Counted from the first letter of the stretch, positions 32,885 to 42,333 are shown. The stretch: 64,000 nt of DNA from Curtobacterium herbarum (GCF_016907335.1 NZ_JAFBBT010000001.1:1488001-1552000); one strand, 5' to 3'. Numbers and translations: made by a program. Notes: a model not told the origin generated them from the letters alone.

Positions 32885-33607
32885 TCAGACCGTCGGTCCG
32901 CCCGACTTCAGCGCGGCGAGACGGGCTTCGACCTCGGCGTCGCGGCCGACGTCCTCCAGGCTCTCGAACTGCGCGTCGAGGCTGGAGGCCTGCAGCTCCT
33001 GCTGCCCGATGACCTTCGCCTCTTCGCGACGGACCTTCTCCTCGAAGCGGGCCAGGTCGCTCGTCGGGTCGGTGATGTCGATGTTGCCCAGGGCGTCGTT
33101 GACCTTGGTCTGCGCCTCGGCCGTCTTGGCGCGGGCGACCAGGGTGTTGCGCTTGGCCCGGAGTTCCTCGAGCTTCTGCTCCATCCCGGCGAGACCCTGC
33201 TTGAGCTTGTCGACCTGCTCGTTCTGGGTCGCTAGCGGTGCGGCGTTGTCCTTGACCTCCTGCTCGGCGGCGATCTGCTTGCCGAGCGCGATCTTGGCGA
33301 GGTTGTCGAACTTGTCGGCGTCGGCGGCCTTGCCCTCGGCGCGGTACTTGTCCGCCGCGGTGGAGGCGTTGGCGGCCTTCTGACCCCACTCCTGGGCGGC
33401 GCGGACGTCCTCGTCGTTGTCCTGTTCGAGCAGGCGGAGGTTGCCGATCGTCTGCGCGATGGCGCTCTTGGCGTCGGCGATGTTGTTCGAGTAGTCGCGG
33501 ACGAGCTGATCGAGCATCAGCTGGGGGTCCTCGGCGTTGTCGATGAGCTGGTTGATGTTCGCCCGGACGAGCGAGGAGATACGACCGAAGATGGACTGCT
33601 TTGCCAT
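32885..33607 (-). CDS. pspA: PspA/IM30-family protein
   Basis: Coiled-coil protein of 240 residues that begins FGRISSLVRANINQLIDNAEDPQLMLDQLVRD, the N-terminal amphipathic-helix and first hairpin region of PspA/IM30/Vipp1. Long heptad-rich helices cover about 25-215. PspA proteins form ESCRT-III-like polymers on stressed membranes. The C-terminal tail is short. Its ATG 33607 has AAAGGGAA upstream. The gene follows the TPM-domain protein by 49 nt, so both are probably cotranscribed, as is common in actinobacteria. Confidence 0.92.
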   Translation of the reverse strand: MAKQSIFGRISSLVRANINQLIDNAEDPQLMLDQLVRDYSNNIADAKSAIAQTIGNLRLLEQDNDEDVRAAQEWGQKAANASTAADKYRAEGKAADADKFDNLAKIALGKQIAAEQEVKDNAAPLATQNEQVDKLKQGLAGMEQKLEELRAKRNTLVARAKTAEAQTKVNDALGNIDITDPTSDLARFEEKVRREEAKVIGQQELQASSLDAQFESLEDVGRDAEVEARLAALKSGGPTV

Positions 33608-33656
33608 TGCTGGTTCCCTTTCGTGGATGGATCGCTGAGTTGGTCGAGCGGCCTGG

Positions 33657-35642
33657 TCAGAAGCGTCCGCCGCCGGAGAAGCCGCCGCCTCCGCCGCCGG
33701 AGAAGCCCCCGCCGCCACCGAAGCCGCCGCCGCCCCCGAAGCCACCCCCGCCGCCGAAGCTCCCGCCGCCGTAGCTGCCCCCGCGTCCGCCGAGCAGCCC
33801 GCCGAGGACGATGCCGGTGACGAGCCCGCCGAGCTGCGCACCGCCACGGCCCGTGCCGCCGCCGGCACCCGGCCAGCCGCCCATGTCGTCGTCCGCCTCG
33901 TCGATCGCCGCCGCCGCGTACTGCTCGGCCGCACGCGCTGCCTGCAGGGCCCGCTGCGGGTCGGTCGTGGCGAGGTCGAGGGCGTCGTCGAGCGCGCGTT
34001 CGGCCTCCGACAGCCGGGTGCGGGCGGTCGAGCCCACCCCGCCCCGGTGCACGGTGACGTACTGCCGTGCCTGGGCGATCCGGCTCTGGGCATCTCGCAG
34101 TGCGGCGTCGAGGGCCTGGGTGGCCCGGCGGTGCTGCTCCTCGGCGGTGCGGGCACCGGCGAGGGCGGCGTCGATGTCGGTGTTCGCCTTCGTCAGGGCG
34201 TCGACGGCCCCGACGGGGTCGCGCGGGTCGACGTCGGCACGGAGGACGCGCTGCGCCCGGGCGACGGCGGCGGCGAGGTCCGGTCCGCCGGCCGTGAGCG
34301 TGCCGGCGGCGGCGAGGTCGCCCTCGATGTCGGCCCGCATCGCCTCGGCGCGCGTGGCGGCGTCGGCGAAGGTGGTCTCGGCGGCGGTCACCGCACCGGT
34401 GAGCTGCTGGACCTGTGCGAGCGCGTGCTGGCCGTCGCGGACGGCGACGACCGCTTCGCCGCGGTCCCCGGCGGCGAGTGCCGTGCGTGCTGCGGCGGCG
34501 CGCTCGTCGGCGAACTGCAGGACCTCGGCCGCCTGGTCGACGTTGTCCGCCACGGTCGCGAGGGTCCGGCCGGTGTAGGCGCTCCGGACGCGCTCGAGCG
34601 CCGCGCGCGCGGCGTCGACGGCGGCCGGGGCTGCGGCGAGCGACGTGGTCAGGTCGGCCGCGGCGGTGTCGACCGTGTCCTCGAGCGCACGGAGCTGGTC
34701 GAAGGCCTCGGTCTGCGACTCGATCGCCGCGTGGGCCTGCTCACAGGTGGCGATGATCTGGTTCGACCAGTCGACGCGCTGCTGCGGGGTGTCCGGGACC
34801 TCGTCGTCGAGCTGCTGCTGCAGGGCGAACGCCTTCCGGACCTCACGCTTCGCGATCGCCACGGTGTCGGCGAACGGCTTCGCGGCGTCCTCGCCGAACT
34901 GGGCCGCGGCGAACCCGACCTCTTGCTCGGCGGTGCGGATCTCGTCGTCGATCGTGACGAGTGCTCCGCCGGCACGGCGTTCGAGCTCGGCGAGGGTCTG
35001 CTCCTGCTGCTCGCGTGCCGCAGCGGCGCGGCGCTTGTTCCGGGTGCGGATCACCAGGACCGCGATGACGGCGGCGAGCACGGCGAGACCGAGCAGGACC
35101 CACAGCCAGGTCAGGTCGGCGGGTTGCTGGCTCTGCTGCAGGCCGCCGGCGAACGCGGTCGCCGCGGCGGCCCACTGCCCCTGCTTCAGGCGCGGGAGCA
35201 GGTCGGAGTCGACTGCATTCTCGACGTCGCTCGAGCTGATGGCGGTCTCGTTGGTCTGCTGGACGTCGTAGTTCCGCTCGTCGACCGCGACGGAGAGCAG
35301 GATGCCGTCCGTCTCGATCTGGTTGCGCTGCATCGTCGCCGCGCCCCAGGCCGTGTGGTCGCTCGGGTCGCTGAAGGACGGGACGAACACCACGTAGAGC
35401 TGCGTCTTCGTGTCCTGGTACAGCTGCTGGACGGCCTGCTCGACGTCGGCATGCTGCGCCGCGGTGAGGGCGCCGGCGTCGTCGACGACGTACGCGCTGC
35501 CGATGTCGACCGGCGCGGTGGCCTGTGCGCCGGCTGCCGGGAGCACGACGAGTGCCAGTGCGGCCACCGCCGAGACGATCCCCGAGAGCAGGCGTGTCAC
35601 CGTCGTCGGTCGGGGGTCCGTCCTGCTGTCGACCGTGCGCAT
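33657..35642 (-). CDS. TPM-domain membrane protein with long coiled coil and Gly-rich tail
   Basis: Protein of 661 residues. A signal peptide (about 18-42, ending AGAQA) is followed by a TPM_phosphatase domain (about 48-165, VDDAGALTAAQHADVEQAVQQLYQDTKTQLYVVFVPSF), one membrane segment (about 180-202), then about 380 residues of Ala-rich coiled coil, and a glycine-rich end (runs of GGGGF, about 610-661). The TPM domain would be outside and the coiled coil inside. It sits directly upstream of pspA, so a joint role in envelope stress is likely (inference). ATG 35642 has AAAGAGGA upstream. Confidence 0.85.
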   Translation of the reverse strand: MRTVDSRTDPRPTTVTRLLSGIVSAVAALALVVLPAAGAQATAPVDIGSAYVVDDAGALTAAQHADVEQAVQQLYQDTKTQLYVVFVPSFSDPSDHTAWGAATMQRNQIETDGILLSVAVDERNYDVQQTNETAISSSDVENAVDSDLLPRLKQGQWAAAATAFAGGLQQSQQPADLTWLWVLLGLAVLAAVIAVLVIRTRNKRRAAAAREQQEQTLAELERRAGGALVTIDDEIRTAEQEVGFAAAQFGEDAAKPFADTVAIAKREVRKAFALQQQLDDEVPDTPQQRVDWSNQIIATCEQAHAAIESQTEAFDQLRALEDTVDTAAADLTTSLAAAPAAVDAARAALERVRSAYTGRTLATVADNVDQAAEVLQFADERAAAARTALAAGDRGEAVVAVRDGQHALAQVQQLTGAVTAAETTFADAATRAEAMRADIEGDLAAAGTLTAGGPDLAAAVARAQRVLRADVDPRDPVGAVDALTKANTDIDAALAGARTAEEQHRRATQALDAALRDAQSRIAQARQYVTVHRGGVGSTARTRLSEAERALDDALDLATTDPQRALQAARAAEQYAAAAIDEADDDMGGWPGAGGGTGRGGAQLGGLVTGIVLGGLLGGRGGSYGGGSFGGGGGFGGGGGFGGGGGFSGGGGGGFSGGGRF

Positions 35643-35827
35643 CCGTCCTCTTTCCGTGGTCCTGTCGACCGGGTCCGTGGCCGTCGCCCGGAGTCTATCC
35701 AGGCGTCGGCTGGGCGGGCCGGGGGCTGTGGACAACGGACTCGACCGCCCGCGACGTGTACCCCGACGCCGGTGGTGGACCCGCGCAGTATGTGGACGAT
35801 CCGGGAGCGGTGTCCCCCGAAGCGGGG

Positions 35828-35833
35828 TATGGT
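35828..35833 (+). promoter_or_regulatory. -10 box upstream of the 67-residue ORF
   Basis: TATGGT lies 31 nt before ATG 35865, whose Shine-Dalgarno is GAGGAAGGGG, so this transcript has a normal short leader, in contrast to the leaderless genes. The rest of the gap 35643-35827 shows no feature I can name. Confidence 0.45.
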
Positions 35834-35864
35834 GAGTGCACGTCAACGAGGAAGGGGTCCAGCA

Positions 35865-36068
35865 ATGGAGCGAGCGACCACTGCAGAAGTCGTCCCACTG
35901 GAGGACGGGTACCACCGCGTGTCGACACCGCTGAGCGGTGTGATCGGGTTCGTCCGTGAGAGCGACGGCCGGTACGAGGTCCTCCGTGGCCGCGTCCGCC
36001 AGGCGACCCGGTCCGAGGGCAAGTACGCGACGATGAACGTCGCGCTCATCGCCCTGACGCACGCCTGA
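35865..36068 (+). CDS. small hypothetical protein (67 aa)
   Basis: Starts MERATTAEVVPLEDGYHRVS and contains SGVIGFVRESDGRYEVLRG; no membrane segment or known motif. The Shine-Dalgarno and -10 box make it a likely real gene despite its size. It ends 8 nt before the PPTase start, so they are probably one transcript. Function unknown. Confidence 0.75.
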   Translation: MERATTAEVVPLEDGYHRVSTPLSGVIGFVRESDGRYEVLRGRVRQATRSEGKYATMNVALIALTHA

Positions 36069-36076
36069 GGGACTCC

Positions 36077-36826
36077 GTGTCGGACGGTGCCGTCGTCCGC
36101 GTCCTGACCGGACGCGGGTCGCGTCCCGCCGACCGGGAGGCCCTGGTCGCCTTCGTCGCGGAGGTCACCGACACCGACCCCGCCCTGGTGCGCGTCGTCC
36201 GGCGCTGCCCGCACTGCGGAGCGGCCGACCACGGTCGACCGACAGCCCTCGTGGACGGCCGGCACCTGGCGGTGAGCCTGTCCCGCACCACGGGCGTCCT
36301 CGCCCTCGCACTCGGGCCGACCACGTCGGGACCGGGCTCGATCGGCGTCGACGTCGAACGTCCCTCCCGCGTCGCCGCCGCGCCGCTCGACGTCTCGACA
36401 CCGGGGGAGCAGGAGCGTGCTGCCCGGTCCGGGTCCGTCGCCGTCCACCGCACCGCGTGCTGGGCCGTGAAGGAGGCCGTCCTCAAGCGGGACGGTCGGG
36501 GCCTGCGGGTCGACCCGTCCGCGGTCGACGCGGTGCTCGGCCCGATCGCCGACGCCGCGACCGGGTCCGGCGCAACCGAGACCGGTCCCGGAACGACCGA
36601 GACCCAGAGCGCCGGGCACACAGCCCGGTTCGACGGCGTCATGCAGCCGGTCACGGTCCTCCGTCTCGACGACGACCTCGTGCTCGCCGTCGCCGCCGGC
36701 GGTTCCCCGGTGGCGGTGCAGGACCGTCGCGACGGACCCCACGCCCACGACCGCACGACCGACGACGCCAGCCCCGCCACGCGCAGCCCCGCGAAGCGCA
36801 TCGCCGCCACGCGCACCGGCGCCTAG
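36077..36826 (+). CDS. 4'-phosphopantetheinyl transferase superfamily protein
   Basis: Protein of 249 residues. The Sfp/AcpS-type motifs are visible: GSIGVDVERPSR (first Mg site, about 94-105) and ACWAVKEAVLKRDGRGL (WxxKEAxxK, about 133-149). A CPHCGAADHGRP block near 44-55 is typical for the short-type PPTases (the GxPxxP-like substrate loop follows). The C-terminus is extended by about 80 hydrophilic residues. It transfers phosphopantetheine from CoA to carrier-protein Ser. The obvious target is the carrier domain (Ser537) of the NRPS-like protein nearby. It converges on the M1 peptidase gene, with overlapping stops. Confidence 0.85.
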   Translation: MSDGAVVRVLTGRGSRPADREALVAFVAEVTDTDPALVRVVRRCPHCGAADHGRPTALVDGRHLAVSLSRTTGVLALALGPTTSGPGSIGVDVERPSRVAAAPLDVSTPGEQERAARSGSVAVHRTACWAVKEAVLKRDGRGLRVDPSAVDAVLGPIADAATGSGATETGPGTTETQSAGHTARFDGVMQPVTVLRLDDDLVLAVAAGGSPVAVQDRRDGPHAHDRTTDDASPATRSPAKRIAATRTGA

Positions 36827-38139
36827 GGAAGCTCGGGAACCCCGGGCTCGTCGATCCACGGCCCGGTGACGAGCAGCATGTCGCCCGGGGTGCTCCCCGC
36901 GGCGGCGGCGAACGCGGCGACGACGTCTGGCGTCGTGACCGTGCCGTGCCGGTGCTGTCCGGTGATCCGCCGGAGCCCGTCGGTGAAGGCGTCCTCGCCG
37001 ATCGTCCGTCGGAGGGCGTGCAGGGCGAGGGCGCCGCGCTTGTAGACGCGGTCGTCGAACATGTCCCGTGCGCCGGGGTCGGCGACGACCAGGTCCTGCG
37101 GCTGGTCGAGCAGCCCGGCGCGGTACTGCGCGGCCAGGTCGTCTGCCGAGGTGCCGCCGCGGTGCTCGGACCACAGCCACTCGGCGTAGCAGGCGAAGCC
37201 CTCGTGCAGCCAGATGTCCCGCCACTGCCCGAGGGTCACCGAGTTGCCGAACCACTGGTGGGCGAGTTCGTGGGCGATGAGCCGGTCGGTGCCGTGCTCG
37301 CCGTCGACGTGGTTCCGGCCGAACACCGCCAGGCCGTGCGCCTCGAGCGGGATCTCCAGCTCGTCGTCGGTGACCACGACGCCGTACTCGGCGAACGGGT
37401 AGGGGCCGAAGCGGTCGGCGAACAGGGCGAGCATGTCCGGCACCCGCCCGAAGTCGGTCTTCGCGGCCGCGGTCAGGTCGGCCGGGTGGTGCAGGGTCAC
37501 CGGGACGGCACCGCCCCGGATCGTCGTGGTGCGGTAGCGGCCGATCTGCACGGTCGCCAGGTAGGTCGCCATCGGGTCGGTGACGGCGAAGGTCCAGCGG
37601 GTGCCACGGGCGGTCCGGTCGCGGCCGAGGAGTTCCCCGTTCGCGACGACGTCGTAGGCGGCCTCGCAGGTGAGCTCGATCCGGTAGGTGGCCTTGTCGT
37701 CGGGCCGGTCGTTGCAGGGGAACCAGGACGGGGCGCCGATCGGCTGGCTGGCGACGATGACGCCGTCGGTGAGTTCCTCCCACCCGAGGGTGCCCCACGG
37801 GCTCCGGAGCGGCCGGGGCGCGCCGCGGTAGCGGACGTGCACGGCGAACTCGGTGCCGGCGGCGATCGGTGTCGCGGGGGTGACGGTGGTCTTGTGCGTG
37901 CCGACCGCGACCTTCTTCGCGCGGACCCCGTCCACGTCGACCCGGTCGACGGAGAGGCCGTGCAGGTCGAGCACGACCTTGTCGAGCGGCTCGTTCGCCA
38001 CCGCGGTGAGGGTGGCGGTCGCGTCGAGCCGGTTCGTGGCGACCCGGTAGTCCAGGTGCAGGTCGTGGTGTCGGCTCGACCAGCGCCGGTCGCCGCTGTG
38101 CGGGGTGTACGGGTCGGGGGCGGGGTCGGTCTGCTTCAC
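36823..38139 (-). CDS. M1-family metallopeptidase
   Basis: Protein of 438 residues, about half the length of PepN, lacking the large C-terminal helical domain. HELAH (290-294) plus Glu313 in LHEGFACYAE form the HExxH-x18-E zinc site. The exopeptidase motif GAMEN is not present; ELEIPLEAHG stands at its place (about 260-269). No signal peptide is seen, so it is cytoplasmic. The GTG start at 38139 lies 8 nt after the stop of the NRPS-like gene, so the two are an operon. I recall an M1 peptidase next to the epsilon-polylysine synthetase of Streptomyces, which would suit trimming of a peptide product. Confidence 0.9.
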   Translation of the reverse strand: MKQTDPAPDPYTPHSGDRRWSSRHHDLHLDYRVATNRLDATATLTAVANEPLDKVVLDLHGLSVDRVDVDGVRAKKVAVGTHKTTVTPATPIAAGTEFAVHVRYRGAPRPLRSPWGTLGWEELTDGVIVASQPIGAPSWFPCNDRPDDKATYRIELTCEAAYDVVANGELLGRDRTARGTRWTFAVTDPMATYLATVQIGRYRTTTIRGGAVPVTLHHPADLTAAAKTDFGRVPDMLALFADRFGPYPFAEYGVVVTDDELEIPLEAHGLAVFGRNHVDGEHGTDRLIAHELAHQWFGNSVTLGQWRDIWLHEGFACYAEWLWSEHRGGTSADDLAAQYRAGLLDQPQDLVVADPGARDMFDDRVYKRGALALHALRRTIGEDAFTDGLRRITGQHRHGTVTTPDVVAAFAAAAGSTPGDMLLVTGPWIDEPGVPELP

Positions 38140-38147
38140 GGTGCCGG

Positions 38148-41100
38148 TCAGTCTGTCACGGCCCCGACGGGCGGCTGGGCGTCGGCGCGCATCCCGTCCA
38201 CCGTCCCGGTGGTGCCGTCCAGCCGGGAGGCGCCACCCGCCACGGACACGTCACCCGCCTCCGTCTTCCGGTCACGCCACGGCGGGTGCTCCCACGGCGA
38301 GATCGGGTTGCCGGCCCAGAGCGTGCCGGCGGGGACCTGCTCGCCGCGCATCACGAGGGAGGCCGGCCCGACGGTCGCCCCGGGGCCGATGCCGGCGGCG
38401 GGCAGGACGACGCCGTGCGGGCCGAGCGTCGCACCGGTGTCGAGGGTGACGGTGTCGAGCTGCATGACGCGGTCGTGGAACAGGTGGGTCTGCACGACGG
38501 TGCCGCGGGCGATCGTCGCGCCGGCGCCGATCGTGACCAGGTCGGCCTCGGGCAGCCAGTACGTCTCGCACCAGACGCCGCGGCCGATCGTCGCGCCGAG
38601 GCTCCGCAGCCAGGCGGTCAGGGCCGGCGTGCCGATGGCCTGTTCGGCGAACCAGGGGCGTGCGACGGTCTCGACGAAGGTGTCCTGCACCTCGTTCCGC
38701 CACACGAACGAGGACCACAGCGGGTGCTCGGTCGCGGTGATCCGGCCGACGAAGCACCACTTCGCCAGCGTCGACACGGCGGCGGCGACCGCTCCGGCGA
38801 CGATGAGCACCGGGCCGGCGAGCAGCACGGTCCAGCCGATGCCGACGGTGTCCCACAGCGCCAGGAGGGTCAGCGCGACACCGAGGCCGATGCCGGCGGA
38901 GACCATCGGCGCGACCAGACGGAGCAGCTCCCAGGCGCCGCGGGCGACCTTCAGCCGGGTCGGCGGCCGGAAGGTGCGTTCCTCGTCGAACTGCGCGGCG
39001 GCACGGCGCAGGCGGACCGGCGGGCTGCCGAGCCAGGACGAGCCGCGCTTGGCCTTCTTCGGCACGGCGGACAGCACCGCGACGAGAGCCTCGCGGGGGA
39101 CCGAACGGCCCGCGCCGGTCATGCCCGAGTTGCCGAGGAACGCCCGACGGCCGACCTTCGAGCGACCGATCTTCACGCGGCCGCCGCCGAGCTCGTACGT
39201 GGCGACCATCGTGTCGTCGGCCAGGAACGCCCCGGACGCGATCTGCGTCAGCGCCGGGATGAGCAGCACGGTGGAGATCTCGGTGTCCCGGCCGACCTTC
39301 GCGCCGAGCAGCCGGAGCCACAGCGGGGTGACCAGGCTGGCGTACAGCGGGAACAGCAGCGTGCGGGCGGCGTCGAGGATCCGCTCCGTGCTCCACACCT
39401 GCCAGCCGGTCCGGGAGCGCACCGGGTGCCGTCCCTCGGTCAGTCCGAGCCCGAGCAGCCGGACCGCGGCGACGATGAGCCCCGCGTACACGACCCCGGC
39501 GACGACGGTGGCGAGCGGCACGGCGAGCAGCGCCGGTCCCACGGCGGCGCCGAGCGACCCCGGACGACCGACGACGGCGGCGGCGACGGCGAGCCCGGCC
39601 GCGGCACCGACGACGGGGAGCCCGGCGACGGCGACCGAGCCGACCCCGTACGCCAGCAGCCAGCGCTTCGGGGAGGCGGGGCGAGCCTCCCGACCGTGCC
39701 GTGCCGAGCCGACGCGTTCGGCGGGCGACCCCGCCCACCGCTGCCCGTCGGGGACGCGCCCGGCGACGGCGGAGCCGGCCTCGACCTCGGCCCCGTCACC
39801 GACGTGTGCCCCCGGCATCAGCGTCGAGCGGCTGTGCACGACTGCGTCCGCACCGACGTGCACCGTGCCGAGCCGGAAGACGTCGCCGTCCACCCAGTGC
39901 CCGGCCAGGTCCACCTCGGGTTCGATCGAGGCGCGCTTGCCGATCGTCAGCATGCCGGTGACCGGCGGCAGGGTGTGCAGGTCGACGTCACGGCCGATCG
40001 TCGCCCCGAGCGCGCGGGCGTAGTAGCTGATCCACGGTGCACCCGCGGTGGAGGGGCCGTCGACCGCCTCGGCGATCCGCTCGGCCAGCCAGACCCGCAC
40101 GTGCACCGACCCGCCGCGGGGGTGGTCGCCGGGACGCACGCCGGCCAGCAGCAGCCGGGCAGCGACGACGGTGAGCGTCATCTTGCCCGCGGGGGTGACG
40201 AACAGCAGCAGCCCGACGACGAGCGCCGGCCAGGGCAGCACCGGCAGGAACGGCATCGTCGTGGCGTGCAGGACAGCAGCGACCAACGCCGTCCAGCTGA
40301 GCAGCCGGAGCCCGCGGAGCACCTGCAGCGGCACCCCGAGGAGCGTCAGCAGCGCCCCGGTCGCCGGCGGGACGGGGGCGACGTGCCGTGAGGCCGCGGC
40401 CACCGGACCGGACTCGTCCAAGGCGTCGGCGAGGGCACCGATGCGCGGGTGGTCGTAGACGTCCGCGACCGTCGTCGTCGGGTACCGCTCCCGGATCGCG
40501 GAGACGAGCTGCGCGGCGGTCAACGAGCCGCCGCCGTGCGCGAAGAAGTCGTCGTCGACGTCCGCCACCGGGACACCGAGGATCGCGGACCACCGCTCCG
40601 CGATCCACGCGACCGTCGGCGGCAGGTCCGTGCCCGTCGCACCCGCGAGCGGCCAGGGGAGCGCCGCACGGTCGACCTTGCCGGACGTGCGGGTCGGCAA
40701 CACGTCCACCACAGCCAGGAGCGGCACCAGGGCAGCGGGCAGCTCCTGCCGGAGCCGCTCGTTCGCGGCGGACGTGTCGATGGTCGCGCCCGCGACGGGG
40801 GCGACGTAGCCGACGAGGACCTGGTTGCCGGCCGGGGTGCGCTGCACGACCGCGGCACCACCGGCGACGTCGTCGAGCGCCTGCAGGGCCGCGTCGATCT
40901 CACCGAGTTCGATCCGGCGCCCGCCGAGCTTCACCTGGTCGTCCGCACGGCCCTGGAAGACGAGGCCCTCCGGGTCGTACCGCACCAGGTCGCCGCTCCG
41001 GTACGCCCGCTCCCACCCGAGCGCCGGGAACGGCGCGTACTTCTCGGCGTCCTTCGCCGGGTCCAGGTAGCGGCCGAGCCCGACACCACCGATCACCAGC

Positions 41101-42134
41101 TCACCGACCTGACCCGGCGCGACCCGCTGCCCCTCGGCGTCGACGACGGCCAGGTCCCACCCGTCGAGCGGCAGCCCGATCCGGATCGGGGTGCTGCCGT
41201 CGAGCAGGGCCCCGCACGCGACGACGGTGGCCTCGGTCGGCCCGTAGGTGTTCCAGACCTCCCGGTCGCGGGACGCGATGCGCGCGGCGAGCTCGGGTGG
41301 GCACGCCTCACCGCCGAAGATCACCAGGCGCACCGACTCCAGCGCGTCGTCCGGCCACAGCGCCGCGAGGGTCGGCACGGTCGAGACGACGGTGATGCCG
41401 TGCGCGATGAGCCACGGCCCGAGGTCGACACCGCTCTTCACGAGCGACCGCGGCGCGGGCACCAGGCACCCACCGTGCCCCCAGGCGAGCCACATCTCCT
41501 CGCACGAGGCGTCGAACGCGACACTGAGCCCGGCGAGCACCCGGTCCGTCGGTCCCAGGGGTGCCGACTGCAGGAACATCCGCGCCTCGGCGTCGACGAA
41601 CGCGGCGGCGGAGCGGTGGGTGACGGCGACGCCCTTCGGCACCCCCGTGGACCCGGAGGTGAAGATGATCCAGGCGTCGTCGTCGGTGGTCGGGGGTTCG
41701 GCGCTCGCCGTGGGGTCGGTGACGGGCAGGGAGGTGCCGTCGCGGTCGCGGAGGACACCGCCGGCGCCGATGACGCCGACGACGTCCGCTTCGCCGAAGA
41801 CGAGGGTGGCGCGTTCCTCGGGGTCGTCGGCGTCGACGGGGACGTAGGCGGCGCCGGCGGCGAGGACGGCGAGGATCGAGACGGAGAGGTCGCGGCCGCC
41901 GGAGGGGATGCGGATGCCGACCCGGTCGCCGCGGTGCACGCCGTGCCGGGCGAGGTCGTCGGCGCGTTCGTGCACGAGGGCGAGGAGGGCCCGGTAGTCG
42001 AGCGGCCCGTCGGGGGTCTCGAGGGCGAGGGCGTCGGGGTGCGTCTCAGCGGTGGCGGTGAGGACGTCGAGCAGGGTCCTGGCGGGCGTCGCGAGGCTGC
42101 CCCGGTCGAGTTCCCGCTGGGTGGAGTGCGTCAC
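38148..42134 (-). CDS. single-module NRPS, poly(amino acid) synthetase (Pls)-like
   Basis: Membrane enzyme of 1328 residues. The adenylation domain (about 15-510) has IIFTSGSTGVPKGVAVTH, NTYGPTEATV and YRSGDLV; AFDASCEEMWLAW places Glu at the GrsA-239 position, suiting a basic amino acid. The thiolation domain (about 515-580) has FFAHGGGSL with the phosphopantetheine Ser537. Then come several membrane segments interleaved with left-handed hexapeptide (acetyltransferase-like) domains up to about 1290. There is no condensation or thioesterase domain. This architecture is that of Pls, which makes epsilon-poly-L-lysine and other homopolymers. The start is GTG 42134, with TAGGAT 8 nt upstream. Confidence 0.9.
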   Translation of the reverse strand: MTHSTQRELDRGSLATPARTLLDVLTATAETHPDALALETPDGPLDYRALLALVHERADDLARHGVHRGDRVGIRIPSGGRDLSVSILAVLAAGAAYVPVDADDPEERATLVFGEADVVGVIGAGGVLRDRDGTSLPVTDPTASAEPPTTDDDAWIIFTSGSTGVPKGVAVTHRSAAAFVDAEARMFLQSAPLGPTDRVLAGLSVAFDASCEEMWLAWGHGGCLVPAPRSLVKSGVDLGPWLIAHGITVVSTVPTLAALWPDDALESVRLVIFGGEACPPELAARIASRDREVWNTYGPTEATVVACGALLDGSTPIRIGLPLDGWDLAVVDAEGQRVAPGQVGELVIGGVGLGRYLDPAKDAEKYAPFPALGWERAYRSGDLVRYDPEGLVFQGRADDQVKLGGRRIELGEIDAALQALDDVAGGAAVVQRTPAGNQVLVGYVAPVAGATIDTSAANERLRQELPAALVPLLAVVDVLPTRTSGKVDRAALPWPLAGATGTDLPPTVAWIAERWSAILGVPVADVDDDFFAHGGGSLTAAQLVSAIRERYPTTTVADVYDHPRIGALADALDESGPVAAASRHVAPVPPATGALLTLLGVPLQVLRGLRLLSWTALVAAVLHATTMPFLPVLPWPALVVGLLLFVTPAGKMTLTVVAARLLLAGVRPGDHPRGGSVHVRVWLAERIAEAVDGPSTAGAPWISYYARALGATIGRDVDLHTLPPVTGMLTIGKRASIEPEVDLAGHWVDGDVFRLGTVHVGADAVVHSRSTLMPGAHVGDGAEVEAGSAVAGRVPDGQRWAGSPAERVGSARHGREARPASPKRWLLAYGVGSVAVAGLPVVGAAAGLAVAAAVVGRPGSLGAAVGPALLAVPLATVVAGVVYAGLIVAAVRLLGLGLTEGRHPVRSRTGWQVWSTERILDAARTLLFPLYASLVTPLWLRLLGAKVGRDTEISTVLLIPALTQIASGAFLADDTMVATYELGGGRVKIGRSKVGRRAFLGNSGMTGAGRSVPREALVAVLSAVPKKAKRGSSWLGSPPVRLRRAAAQFDEERTFRPPTRLKVARGAWELLRLVAPMVSAGIGLGVALTLLALWDTVGIGWTVLLAGPVLIVAGAVAAAVSTLAKWCFVGRITATEHPLWSSFVWRNEVQDTFVETVARPWFAEQAIGTPALTAWLRSLGATIGRGVWCETYWLPEADLVTIGAGATIARGTVVQTHLFHDRVMQLDTVTLDTGATLGPHGVVLPAAGIGPGATVGPASLVMRGEQVPAGTLWAGNPISPWEHPPWRDRKTEAGDVSVAGGASRLDGTTGTVDGMRADAQPPVGAVTD

Positions 42135-42142
42135 GCCGCGTG

Positions 42143-42148
42143 ATCCTA
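42143..42148 (-). promoter_or_regulatory. -10 box of a probable leaderless promoter (Pls-like gene)
   Basis: TAGGAT on the minus strand ends 8 nt before GTG 42134. The same hexamer and distance precede lysA. Confidence 0.55.
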
Positions 42149-42333
42149 GAGCCCCCAGGTGTCCACCCCGGAAACCCGCCCCCGCCGACCCACCGAAGTC
42201 CCCACGACGAGGTGCGCTCACCACCGGAGTCGCCACGGGGGATCAGTCGGCGAAGCCGACATCGCGCGCTGCCGACCGAGCGCAGCGAGGACGACAGCTT
42301 GCGCGGGAATGTCATCGTGCGGAAATGTCACTG

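Noticed and set aside
42149..42333. An integration (att) site or mobile element remnant next to tRNA-Arg.
   Set aside because: There is no duplicated tRNA 3' end and no integrase. The only repeat is a 10-nt near-match beside the tRNA.
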